Of a stretch of DNA of 64,000 bases, positions 10,462-21,226 are shown piece by piece. Origin of the DNA: Tamarix chinensis. Taxonomy: Eukaryota; Streptophyta; Magnoliopsida; Caryophyllales; Tamaricaceae. The DNA is taken from positions 35,524,318 through 35,588,317 of the forward strand of contig CM060175.1 in the NCBI GenBank assembly GCA_030549775.1, read 5' to 3'. Each line of letters opens with the position of its first letter. Position 1 is the first letter of the stretch. The position numbers were made by a program, and so were the translations under genes. The notes beneath the pieces are model-generated. The model did not search any database. It had not been told where the DNA came from and was given only the letters and a program-made list of their open reading frames with translations.

Positions 10462-10876
10462 AAACCCTAACTGACCACGCCAACCCTAGTTGGCCGCACC
10501 GAACTCTAGCACTTTACTTCTTCAACAAGTAACCTCCCTCTTTCACCCTAGAATCTCTTCTCTCATTTAGAAACCCTCACTCATCCTTTATATAAGTGAG
10601 TTCTCACTCTCAACCCCATACTCCATCCCTTCTTGATCATTTTTACCCTAGTACCCTTCAGATTGCTCATTTCCACCCAAAAACCCTAATTGGAACCCTT
10701 AGACACCCTTACATCGACCCACGTGAAATTTTGCACCCAAGTCTCCAATGGACCCGTAACTTTGACATTGTCTTATTTACTTCTAAGATCAACTTTCCTC
10801 ACGTAAGATTCATTCCCATGCATAATTTAAACCCTCCATGCAGGCTCTCCAACACCCACTTGCACACAAAACCCTA
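10462..10876 (-). promoter_or_regulatory. Telobox cluster, LARD1 3' LTR
   Basis: Three exact AAACCCTAA motifs at 10,462-10,470, 10,681-10,689 and 10,868-10,876, plus AAACCCTAG near 11,079. In plants the telobox is a known binding site for telomere-repeat-binding (TRB) factors and is linked to Polycomb recruitment. Function here is inferred. Confidence 0.5.
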
Positions 10877-11311
10877 ATAAGGTCTCTTATGCACCCACTT
10901 ACGTACTATTTTCCATACTAAGTCTCCAATCATTCCAAGACTCTCCCAAACTCTTACTTACAACCCAATTCAACTTTTCCCACATAAGAATCACCCCCAT
11001 GCAAGGTCTAGTTCCCTCATGCAAACTTCCCGACATCCCCTTTCCCATTGTTCTTCTATTATCATTTCATTCTACTCAAAACCCTAGAATGCATGTCCTA
11101 GAGGGCCATAACAAGTCACATCATCAACATCCACATCAAACATGGAACATGTCATACACGTATAATATAAGGCACACACAACATACCTCATGATCCATGC
11201 TGCGCTACGCAAAACATGTTACTCATAACACATGCATAATACACATCAACATGGCATACTCATCATTCATCAACACATTATATTACACATAGCACAAGGC
11301 CATAGCTTCGT

Positions 11312-11325
11312 CCTTACCTAAGCAG
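11312..11325 (-). promoter_or_regulatory. Splice-donor-like site in the LARD1 3' LTR
   Basis: On the minus strand GCTTAG|GTAAGGA, exon end 11,318 and intron start 11,317. It follows the strongly conserved GGAGCGTGCTCCAA block. Equivalent sites occur in LTRs at 18,386, 21,220 and 44,648. Confidence 0.35.
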
Positions 11326-11634
11326 GCACCGGGGTTGGAGCACGCTCCTCTCGCTCCTTAGGGTTCGGATCAGGGTCACGTATAAAAGGGGGGGAATGCT
11401 AAGTATTAGTTTCCCTTACAAGTACCATCAACCTTTATTCTAGTTTAGGATTAGGGTTTTTATTGCTAAAGAGGGTATTATACGAAAAACTAGGGTTTTT
11501 ACCTTAGAACTAGTATACTAAATATTAGTAGTCAAAATATAATTATTTATGATACTTATTGTTACACTTATTTTATTAAGCCCATTAGTTTCATTCTTAT
11601 AATACTAGTGTTCACTAGTCATAGTAAAATAGTG

Positions 11635-11636
<2 letters not shown>

Positions 11637-11728
<92 letters not shown>
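11637..11728. repeat. AAT microsatellite, LARD1 3' LTR
   Basis: About 30 uninterrupted AAT units. The same site in the 5' LTR (18,705-18,750) has about half as many, so this is the fastest-changing difference between the two LTRs. A second run is at about 12,063-12,125. Confidence 0.97.
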
Positions 11729-12076
11729 GACTACTAATAGTGATACTTATGTTTCAAGTAATAGAACTCTAGCGTTTTTAAGATTAAGTCTAACAATGGT
11801 GTTAGGTTTGAAATAATAGTATTATAAGGTTACAATATTACAAGTAAACTATTCCCAAGGGTGATGATGATAATAGTAATACTCCTAGTAGTAATGACAA
11901 TAACAATAATAAAAGTAATAATAATACTAGTATTAGAAATGTTAACAATGAAGATAATGATACTAACCCTAAGTTAAGTATAATAGGGGTTAGGGTTGGA
12001 AGGGGTGATAGTATGATAACATTAAGGATAATAACAGAAATGGTATTAGTTAATAAGCTAATAATAATAATAAGTC

Positions 12077-12119
<43 letters not shown>

Positions 12120-12189
12120 TAATACTAAGTGTAATAATACTAATATTATTTAAACTACTATAGGTGGCATAAGAAAAGGGTTTTAGGGT

Positions 12190-12790
12190 TCAAATGAATG
12201 GAAGACCACCTAAGGACGGTGGTGGTCCAGCGACGGCGGCAATGGAGGAGGAGAAGAGAGAAAAGATGGGGAAGGTGGTTAGATGGGAGGAGGAAAAAGG
12301 GAAGTTAAGTGTGGGGGAGGAGACAGTAGGGATAGGGGAGTCGAATGAGGGTAGTGGCGTGAGAAGGGCGGCGGCGCACAGTGGTGGACACGACGGCCGA
12401 AGGAGGAAGTAGGTGGTGGAAAATGGTGGAGGCTGGTGGAGGAGGATGCTGGGGGTAAGGAGGGTATGGATAGGTAGGGGAGGACCTGCAGGTTGCTTTG
12501 GAAGGTGGAAGGAGGGTGGAACATGGCGGAGGTGGTGGCTGCGGGTGGCGTAAGGGGCGACGGCGACTGGAAGAGGGGTTTTTCAGTAAGGAGTTTCGCA
12601 CGGCTATGGCGGCACGTGCAGGGTAAGGTGGAGGGCGGCGATGGTTTGGTTTTGTCGAGGAAGGTGCAGGGGTGTTTTTGGTGGCCAGCGGTGGCGGCGG
12701 CGATCACCGGCGGCGGCAGAAGCTTCGTTTGATTTTTAGGCGACAGAGAGGCAGAGTTTTGGGGTAATTTTTGCAGCACAGGTTATGGCT
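12190..12790 (-). other. Transcribed-side Pro/Ser-coding-like block just after the LARD1 TATA
   Basis: The minus strand is open from ATG at 12,779 to 12,279 for 166 codons, rich in Pro, Ser and Thr with no recognisable domain. The equivalent minus-strand stretch of the 5' LTR (24,525-24,118 and upstream) keeps about 135 codons open with many shared segments (GHQKH, CTFLDKTKPSPPSTLPC). Other LARD-type LTRs have unrelated Pro-rich frames in this position. The frame may simply reflect base composition (G-rich + strand). I would not call it a gene without transcript evidence. Confidence 0.2.
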
Positions 12791-12802
12791 GTTGAAGGGG
12801 GG

Positions 12803-12810
12803 TATTTATA
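12803..12810 (-). promoter_or_regulatory. TATA box of LARD1 3' LTR
   Basis: Minus strand TATAAATA, about 1.02 kb from the start of the LTR, in the context CCTATAAATACCCCCC. The same box is at 20,003-20,010 in the opposite-strand LTR and, decayed, at 24,621-24,628 and 46,123-46,130. Confidence 0.65.
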
Positions 12811-13149
12811 GGCAATTGGGGGGAGAAAACGACGAAGGAAGAGAGGACACGCCAGGTCACGACAGTACGCCGTTCGGCAGTGATCGGGTTGGCCTGCAGA
12901 TTCTCTGTCAGCAGGTTCTGGCTCGGTTTGGGTGAGAAAGGAAAAGAGGGCAGGGCCTGGGCAGTGTAGGACGGTAGGCTGGGACAAATCGGGAAAGAAA
13001 GGGACTGGGAAAAGGACGAGAAGGACGGCCGGATTGTGGCGTTGTCGGCGTTGGAGCGGCGCGGTGGTCACAGGCGCGAGGAAGAAGACGACAACGGGGT
13101 AGGTTGGACTGGCGGTTCAGGGAAGAAAAGAAAGGGGAGAAACCAGCCG

Positions 13150-13309
13150 GTCAGCAACGGTTATAACGTTCCTAATCTCAACGCGTCGTTTCATTGTTTA
13201 GAAGGTCGAAACACAGCGTCGTGTCGTTGGCTGGCAACGGTTATAAGGCTCATTAATCGCGACGCGGCGCTTCAGCGGATCGAAAGGCAAAACGCTGCGT
13301 CGCACTAAG
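13150..13309 (-). repeat. CpG-rich 80-bp direct repeat in U3, LARD1 3' LTR
   Basis: Two units 80 bp apart, each beginning AACGGTTATAA (13,156 and 13,236), 350-650 bp upstream of the TATA box. Each unit holds a GCGTCG-type inverted repeat; in the second, CGACGC at 13,260 pairs with GCGTCG ending near 13,302. The placement resembles a U3 enhancer. A single related element (CGACGTTTTG...ACGCGTCG) occurs at 19,650-19,684 in the nested LTR. Confidence 0.85.
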
Positions 13310-13827
13310 GCGTTGGCCAGCGAACGACGCTGGGCCGCGGGGGAGGGAGAAAGGAAAAGAAGAGAAGGGCTGGGTGTTGGGTGGCCTGTACACGAGATGG
13401 GGGAGGGGAGGGGGATTTGAGCCGGTGGGCTGGCCCAGCCGGGAGGAGAGGAAGAGAAGAAAAAAGAAAGAGGAGGGAGAAAAAAGGAAGAAAAGGGAAA
13501 ATAAGAAAATAAATAGGATGGAAAAATAATTAAAATAACTAATGGGGGAAATTGGGGTATTTTTTGGTTATTTAGAATATTAATATTTATAAAATATGAA
13601 ATAAATTCACTTTTGCTTATTTTAGACTATTTTAGATAAATTCCCTTAACCTCCATGCTAATTAGGAAAAATACCCAAATTTTCTTCTAATTAAATTCTT
13701 TATTATTTTCCTCTTAATCTACCTTAATTAACTCTCTACATTTTAATAAATGAATTTATATAATTAATTTTCCTAATAATTCCTTATTTGGCCATAATTT
13801 CGGAAATTAGGATTTTGGGATATTACA

Positions 13828-13845
13828 TCACTACCCCCTTAAAAA
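13828..13845 (-). promoter_or_regulatory. Polypurine tract of LARD1
   Basis: On the minus strand TTTTTAAGGGGGTAGTGA precedes LTR start TGTAATATCCC. The adjacent sequence (GGGGGCGAAGTCTG) resembles the end of chromovirus pol (RGDEV-LF type), which suggests derivation from such an element. Confidence 0.85.
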
Positions 13846-14021
13846 CAGACTTCGCCCCCGAAGTCTCCTGCGGCTCTCTAGGGTTAGGGTTGGGGCATTC
13901 TAATCTTCTAGATTAACGCATCACTAGCTATACTTAACCTAACTACCCCCTTAGGGATGGATTAGGGATTGTTGTGCCTGAGGTATAAGTTCAAATTAAA
14001 TACTATATATCGAAGATTAAT

Positions 14022-15016
14022 ATTGGGAGAATTTAATAAAAAATTTATTTATAGAAAATCTATTTCGAAAAGATCCGAAGGCTTAAAATTAATGAAAGAG
14101 TTATATAAGAATTTTGGAAACACTCTCGGAAGGAATTACCGATGTTCATAAAAAAATGCATTATTTACGGAAATATGTCACAAGACCTAAAAAATTTATT
14201 TAAAGCATAAAATAAAATATTTAAGTGGAATTCTAACAAACCGAGACCAATCTAGTCATTTCCGAAATCATTTTTCTGTAAATCAAAAAGCATACAACAG
14301 AATAAAGCTAATTTTGGAAAGAAATCCCTAGATACATCTTTTAAATTTAAAACTTCCCAAAAAATATTAGCGATTTTTTTTAAACGAATAATTTAGAGTC
14401 GAAAATATTTTCTACTGATAAAATCATTACAATAAGCTTAATTATCTAACAAAATTCTATAATTCAAATAATGTATTTTGTCAACGAAATACAACCCCAA
14501 CATAAGGTTGTAATCACATAATGAAATCTTAATCGAAAACAAATCTACATTATAAGATCAACATACGAGAGAGAAAGGAAGTACTTTTTTTTTCTTACAA
14601 TTACACATAAAATAAATTACTAAAAATATAAAAATATTATTGGAAGATTTTATATAAAATTTATTTAACAAAAATTTATTTCGAACGGATCTGAAGGCTT
14701 AAAATTAATAAAAAGCTATATAAAGTATTTCGGAAACATTTTTGGAAGAATTTACCATCGAACATAAAAATTTATATTATTTACGGAATACATTATAAGA
14801 CCCTAAAATAATATTTAAAAACCTATAATAAAATGTTTAGGTCAAATTTTAATAAATCAAGACTAGTTTTAATAATTTTTGAAATCGGTTTTCCGCAAAC
14901 TAAAAAGCGTAGAATGGAAGAAAATTAATTTAAAAAAGAATTCTTAAATAAGTTTCAAAAATATTTTTAATTTAAACTTCCCGAAAATATTACATTTAAA
15001 TAATTAAAACGTCGAT
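14022..15016. repeat. Diverged direct repeats, period about 615 bp, in LARD1 internal part
   Basis: Shared landmarks in order: AATTTATTT, TTTCGAA, GGCTTAAAATTAAT, TATTTACGGAA, TTTAA.CTTCCC. The second copy repeats them about 615 bp later with many substitutions and small gaps. Confidence 0.8.
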
Positions 15017-15186
15017 AAATTATTACTTCTCGAAAATGATTAATTACATTCAATTATGAATTCAAAATCGTCGATAAATCCATAAAAGGAATCGAAAATA
15101 AAATAATTAATTGTTTACATCAAATTACGCTAGTAAAATCATTAGGCTTAACAAATCTGGATTTTAAAAATATACGGGGTATTACA

Positions 15187-15205
15187 TCCCTACCCTCTTA
15201 GAAAG
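15187..15205 (-). promoter_or_regulatory. Second PPT-like tract inside LARD1
   Basis: On the minus strand CTAAGAGGGTAGGGA is followed by TGTAATACCCCG, which looks like a PPT joined to an LTR start at 15,186. Downstream sequence (15,186 leftward) does not match the LARD1 LTR. Confidence 0.6.
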
Positions 15206-16092
15206 GAACTTCGTCCCCGAGGTTCGAGAAACCTAAGTAGTGGAAACTTGACGAAACATTTGAATAAAACATTTACCAAAGTAAATAGGTTAAAAAACTC
15301 CGAAGAAAGGTAAAACGATGTTTACGAAACTAAACCAAGTAAAGTTGGATCACACAAGGCATAAGAGGCGAAATAAAAGAAGGAGAATCGATGCCCAACA
15401 AATCAAATATAATAGATTTCAACAAGGAAGAAGTAGATAGTACTTAAGGTCAAAACAAGTCACAAGACGTTGTCCTTTAAATTAAGGCCTCATAAAGGTG
15501 AAAATAATAATAATGATAATAATAACTTAAACTCCTTGAAACTCCAAAAGTAAAACTAATCCACCAAAATACGTTACAATTTATGTCACATCACACTTTA
15601 CCCGGCAAGGTATACCCTAAGGTTTTTAGTCCACTAAACCTACAAGGCTGGGGTTAACCTTGTGGGGTCACTACCCCCTTAAGAGCAAACTAGTTACAAA
15701 ACTATAATAACTACAACACATAAATTCAATGTTAACACAAGTTAAGCATGTCAAATAGCAAGGAAGCATATTCGAAGACATAATTCAACAGCAAATCGCA
15801 AGGCCACTTATACTACCCAATCACACTGTCCTCACAAGCTAATCCGGATAAAAAGAAAAATTACTTGAGGGAAGTTAAAATAAGTTTTCGGCTAAAACAT
15901 TTAGGATCGTGAGAACCGAGTCTCTAACCGAAACCCGATCCTTAACAACCAAAAGATTTGATACCAACTTGTGGTATCAGCTTAAAAAGTTTAAAAACAA
16001 ATAGAGGAGCGGTCAAAACACACTTCAAAATCAAATACAAAGTTCGAAAACCAAATTTACTTTCGAAAACGAGCATGGCTGAAGGACCAACC

Positions 16093-16104
16093 GCTCTGAT
16101 ACCA
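16093..16104 (-). promoter_or_regulatory. Primer-binding site of LARD1
   Basis: Minus strand TGGTATCAGAGC, exact complement to initiator tRNA-Met, three bases beyond the 5' LTR end (16,108). It fixes orientation. Confidence 0.95.
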
Positions 16105-16782
16105 ACTTGTAACACCCCCAAATTTACTACTGAAAAATTTCGTTGAAGACAAAGGTTTAGTGGAAGCGAAAGAATTAAAACCGTAAACTTGGGGGTATTA
16201 CCACCACACATAGTACCAGACCGGTTCACTCCTACCGTTCTAATACTAAGTGCTTAGGCTAACTAAACAATCATTAAGTAAGAATCATCAAAACATAGGT
16301 ACATGGTTAACATAGATCATTCACGAAAACCACGAGTCAACAACAGTTAAAATGTCGTTTGAGATTGCAGCTTAAAAGTACGGTCTCAAAACAAGAAGCA
16401 TAGTACAAAATATAGCTAAATAAAACAGATCCCAATGGACCAACATCCGGACCGCCTACTCACTCAAGTCAAGCCTTCCACCCCAAATTAGTAATCGATC
16501 AAACCTGCATAGGAGGTCTGCTCCCCACCATAGGTGGATCATCACAGGACCCATTCAATCAAGGTAGTATCAGTATGGGTCCAATACTGAGTAAGGGCGC
16601 TGGTGCGCTAAGGCCAAACATACAATCAGACCACATAGCACACATAGCACAATCATATAGACAACATGCGATAACCCGTAAGATAAGGTCTGATTACTTT
16701 CCCGGTGACTTAATCTTTATTCTCATTAATGATAGGCCCAATCCACACGTATTCTTTAGTAGTTCATGTGAGTGCGAGAACC

Positions 16783-17133
16783 CCACTATTATAGCCGGTG
16801 GACCGGAAAGTATACACTCAAGGGAGAACGCTCCTCACGACTATTATTTGCCGGTGGACCGGTCTCCAGGGCAAGATGCTCTTGGCCACTATTATTTGCC
16901 GGTGGACCGGTCTGGCCCCGACTCACATGGTGTTTCGCTGTAAGTGCTTAGTGTATTTTCCATGGTTTAACTTACTTACTTTGGTTTGTCGAGCACGAAA
17001 TCCCCCACTATTATAGCCGGTGGACCGGAAAGTACACACTCAAGGGAGAACGCTCCTGACCACTATTATTTGCCGGTGGACCGGTCTCTAGGGCACCCCG
17101 GCTCCTGGCCACTATTAGTTGTCGGTGGACCGG
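16783..17133 (-). repeat. Iteron array, two groups of three, LARD1 5' LTR
   Basis: Copies at about 16,783, 16,838, 16,885, 17,005, 17,060 and 17,109. Layout is the same as in the 3' LTR, with several point differences in spacers and iterons; the last reads GTCGGTGGACCGG. Confidence 0.93.
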
Positions 17134-18704
17134 TCTAAGCTCAACTCAAAAATCTTTCGCTTTACGTAATTAATGTCATATCCGTGTCTTAATGAATCAC
17201 ATCACACCCTTGACATGCATGCGGTTGATACTCTACCTCTTTCCCCTCCAGAGGGACCGTCCCATATTTTGAGACTCGTACCTCTTCTCACACCCGACAT
17301 CCATCCCCCGTAGACTTAGGCATAGTGGTATATAGTAAGGTACAATCTCCAAAAAAAATGTAGGCCACCCCAAAACATATGATGTCGACTCAGTATGTCC
17401 TCATCCCTCTAGGGTTCCTCCTCGGAGACCCTAATCGGACCTTTGTGGCCCAACTCTTTCTTACTTATCCAAATGTTACTTTATTCTTCTATCTCGCACC
17501 TCATTTTCTTATTAGGGAATTCCCCATTCAAAACCCTAATTGACCACGCCAACCCTAGTTGGCCGCACCGAACTCTAGCACTTTACTTCTTCAACAAGTA
17601 ACCTCCCTCTTTCACCCTAGAATCTCTTCTCTCATTTAGAAACCCTCACTCATCCTTTATATAAGTGAGTTCTCACTCTCAACCCCATACTCCATCCCTT
17701 CTTGATCATTTTTACCCTAGTACCCTTCAGATTGCTCATTTCCACCCAAAAACCCTAATTGGAACCCTTAGACACCCTTACATCGACCCACGTGAAATTT
17801 TGCACCCAAGTCTCCAATGGACCCGTAACTTTGACATTGTCTTATTTACTTCTAAGATCAACTTTCCTCACGTAAGATTCATTCCCATGCATAATTTAAA
17901 CCCTCCATGCAGGCTCTCCAACACCCACTTGCACACAAAACCCTAATAAGGTCTCTTATGCACCCACTTACGTACTATTTTCCATACTAAGTCTCCAATC
18001 ATTCCAAGACTCTCCCAAACTCTTACTTACAACCCAATTCAACTTTTCCCACATAAGAATCACCCCCATGCAAGGTCTAGTTCCCTCATGCAAACTTCCC
18101 GACATCCACTTTCCCATTATTCTTCTATTATCATTTCATTCTACTCAAAACCCTAGAATGCATGTCCTAGAGGGCCATAACAAGTCACATCATCAACATC
18201 CACATCAAACATGGAACATGTCATACCCGTATAATATAAGGCACACACAACATACCTCATGATCCATGCTGCGCTACATAAAACAAATTACTCATAACAC
18301 ATGAATAATACACATCAACATGGCATACTCATCATTCATCAACACATTATATTACACATAGCACAAGGCCATAGCTTCGTCCTTACCTAAGCAGGCATTG
18401 GGCTTGGAGCACGCTCCTCTCGCTCCTTAAGGTTCGGATCAGGGTCACGTATAAAAGGGGGGGGGGAATGCTAAGTATTAGTTTCCCTTACAAGTACCAT
18501 CAACCTTTATTCTAGTTTAGGATTAGGGTTTTTATTGCTAAAGAGGGTATTATATGAAAACTAGGGTTTTTAACTTAGAATTAGTATACTAAATATTAGT
18601 AGTCAAAATATAGTTATTTATGATACTTATTGTTACACTTATTTTATTAAGCCCATTAGTTCCATTCTTATAATACTAGTGTTCACTAGTCATAATAAAA
18701 TAGT

Positions 18705-18705
18705 G

Positions 18706-18748
<43 letters not shown>

Positions 18749-18750
18749 GA
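18705..18750. repeat. AAT microsatellite, LARD1 5' LTR
   Basis: About 14 AAT units at the site where the 3' LTR has about 30. Confidence 0.95.
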
Positions 18751-19649
18751 CTACTAATAGTGATACTTATGTTTCGAGTAATAGAACTCTAGCGTTTTTA
18801 AGATTAAGTGTAATAATGGTGTTAGGTTTGAAATAATAATATTATAAGGTCACAATATTACAAGTAAACTATTCCTAAGGGTGATGATGATAATAGTAAT
18901 ACTCCTAGTAGTAAGGACAATAACAATAATAAAAGTAATAATAATACTAGTATTAGAAATGTTAACAATGAAGATAATGATACTAACCTTAAGTTAAGTA
19001 TAATAAGGGTTAAGGTTGGTGAAATGCCCCAAAAATTTCTAATTTTAAATAGTATATTTAAATAAGGTTTTATTATAAAATTTAAATATGTATATTAATT
19101 TATTTAAAATAAAAGGAAATTAATTAGGGAAAATCAAGAATAAAGTTATAAGCATTTTAATTAGGAGGAATTTGGGTATTTGAGCTAATTAAAGATTTTA
19201 CTTTGGGAATTTATTTCAATAAATTATTTTATTTAAAATAAGGAGGAGAAAATGGTTCCAAATTAATATTAGTTTTATAAATAACTTAATGGAAGAAAAT
19301 TTGGGTGTTTTGCTAATTAAAATGGAATTTATGGAAAATCTTTTAAAAATCCTAATTTAGCCTAAAAAGGGATTTCAATATTATTTTATTTAAATATTAT
19401 TATTTTTAAATATCCTAAATTTCAGATTAATTTAATTGGCCCGAATCTAATTATTTTTCTCCTTTCCTTTTTCCCTTTTTCTTTTTCTTTCTTCCTTTTT
19501 CCTTTCCTTTTTCTTTCTTTTTCTTATTTTTCTTTTTCCTCTTCTTTTCGTCGACTGGGCCAGTCGCGACCCAGTTCTTCTTCTCCTTTCTCCTCTTTCC
19601 CTCGGCCCAGCCCGCGCCCGCGCGGCCTCCTTCGTCCGACTCCGCCGCG

Positions 19650-19684
19650 CGACGTTTTGGTTCCGTTCACACCGAAACGCGTCG
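19650..19684 (+). promoter_or_regulatory. CpG inverted-repeat element, nested LTR U3
   Basis: CGACGTTTTGG...CGAAACGCGTCG about 320 bp upstream of the TATA box. It matches in design the repeated unit in LARD1 U3 (13,260-13,303, opposite strand) but is present once. Confidence 0.55.
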
Positions 19685-20002
19685 TTCGGTTTAATGACGC
19701 CCTCGTCTCGCGCCCGAACCGCCCGGTTCTTCCCTTTTTCTTTTCTTTCCCGGCCGACCGGACCGCCTCCCTTCCTTCTTCCTTCTTCCTCCTTCCTCCT
19801 CCGTCGCTGCGACGTAGGCTCCCGACCCATCAATGGCATCTCCGGTTACGGTGAATAATACCGGCGGTTTCTTCTCCCCAACGTCGCGAACCGTCGAACC
19901 AACCCAAACGATACCCGACCGTTTTCCGCCGCCGGCTGCCCAAATTCTTGCATTTAAAACTTCCATGCCGACCTCCAGCTTCTCATTATCCATTCCAACA
20001 TC

Positions 20003-20010
20003 TATAAATA
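20003..20010 (+). promoter_or_regulatory. TATA box of nested LTR
   Basis: CTATAAATAGCC about 985 bp into the LTR, matching the LARD1 box in sequence and distance. The good match suggests the core promoter is conserved. Confidence 0.65.
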
Positions 20011-21218
20011 GCCTAGTTGTAGGAGTTTTGAAGATTTTTTCTTCCTCGAAACCCTCAACCCGAGCTGCCGCCACCCCAACTTTAGACGCCTCTTTCGCCG
20101 CCTTCAGCCAACCTCAGAGCCACCGAAACATTCCATTCTCTTTCCTGAAATTTCCTCTAGTTAACCAAAATATTTTCACCTCTCGATTCTTCTTGTACGA
20201 GCCTAAATAATCATGCAAAGTTAGATGTTCGTTTCACCGGAATTTTGACCCCGAAGCCTTCCACCGCCGTGCGCCGCCACCTTTGGCTGCACCACCACCA
20301 TCATTTTGTCCCTCTCCTCCTCGGCAACAATAAATACCTCTTATATCACCTCAATTCTCCCTAAATTTTTCCCAACATCCATCTTTCTCTTTGTTCTTCT
20401 ATTTTTCCGGCCACCGCCGCCGCCGCCGTGAACCACCGTCGGTGCCGCCTATCCCCACCAGCTTAAGGTTTAACCCTAGACCCTCTCAACCATTTTCCAT
20501 ATTATTATAAGCCTTGATTTAATTTATTTCAATTATTTGCATATGAATACCATTATTATTATTCTTAATATTTATATTCTTAATATGTTTTATTATTATT
20601 TGATGTAAAATTTATGCTGAATTGTACTTGCACGGTGGAGAGTGGTAATAAAATAATTTTATTGTTGGTTTCGAATTTTAAGTTATTAATTGAATTATTA
20701 TGGGATTATTATCATTCTTCTTCTTCTTCTTATTATTAATATTATAATTATTAGAATAACTATTATTAACGTTTTATTAATTATTCTGGAAAATCTTAGG
20801 CCCTAATTTTGTATTGACGTTTGCACTTATTTATTTGAGTATTATTACTTCTACTATTCTTATAACCATTGATAATAATTATATTATTATCTTTATTATT
20901 TTAATATTATTATATATGTTATGAATTTTATTATTAATATTAAATAAGTGGTAAGCCTTTAGTTATTTTAAAGCTTATTATTATTATTATTATTCTCATT
21001 GATATTAGTTTTATTATCCTTTATATTATTATATTAGTATCATTATTATTATTAGGGTAAAGTCTTTAACCCTATTCTAACAAGGTTTATAATATCTCTA
21101 TAATTTTTATGTCTTTAGCAAAGTTAGAATTTTGTTAAGGTTATTTTATTAGTATGTTATTATTTGGTCAAAGTTCTAAGGAGGCGTAGGAGCGTGCTCC
21201 AAGACCAGTGTCGTTTTA

Positions 21219-21226
21219 GGTAAGGG
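21219..21226 (+). promoter_or_regulatory. Splice-donor-like site, nested LTR
   Basis: GTTTTAG|GTAAGGGG with the intron start at 21,220, just after GGAGCGTGCTCCAAG. Paired with an acceptor-like TTTGTGCAG ending at 23,412 it would define a 2.19 kb intron. Confidence 0.35.

Larger units (their letters stand above)
9039..13827 (-). repeat. LARD1 3' LTR (4.79 kb)
   Basis: Read on the minus strand it starts TGTAATATCCCAAAA at 13,827 and ends GGGGGTGTTACA at 9039. Parts in that order: AT-rich start of U3; CpG-rich block with an 80-bp direct repeat (13,150-13,309); TATA (12,803-12,810); G-rich block on + (12,190-12,780); AAT microsatellites; donor-like site (11,318/11,317); telobox cluster; iterons (10,064-9714); acceptor-like site (9436/9435); terminus. 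Much of it is near-identical to the 5' LTR, so the insertion is recent compared with its neighbours. Confidence 0.93.
13846..16092 (-). other. LARD1 internal domain, non-coding mosaic
   Basis: AT-rich, with no gag, protease, RT or integrase motif in any frame I examined. It holds two diverged copies of a roughly 380-bp segment (about 14,022-14,400 and 14,637-15,016), a second LTR-start-plus-PPT-like junction (15,186/15,187) and a second PBS-like sequence (15,958-15,966). This suggests a truncated LTR of another family joined to a short internal region. Without coding, its role would be limited to packaging or structure. Confidence 0.7.

Noticed and set aside
10596..10877. 93-codon + strand frame, identical at 17,665-17,946
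   Set aside because: Identical because both lie in the near-identical LARD1 LTR pair. It is antisense to transcription and broken in other LTRs.
10440..11100. Interstitial telomeric repeat tract
   Set aside because: AAACCCTAA motifs are scattered and separated by unrelated sequence, not tandem; treated as teloboxes.
16093..16104. tRNA gene or fragment suggested by the tRNA-complementary sequence
   Set aside because: Only the 12-base primer complement is present, at the exact PBS position; no cloverleaf nearby.
19447..20210. Overlapping basic and Pro-rich frames on both strands near 19,450-20,210
   Set aside because: They fall in the U3 and TATA region of LTR 19,020, do not match each other across LTR copies, and cross the promoter.
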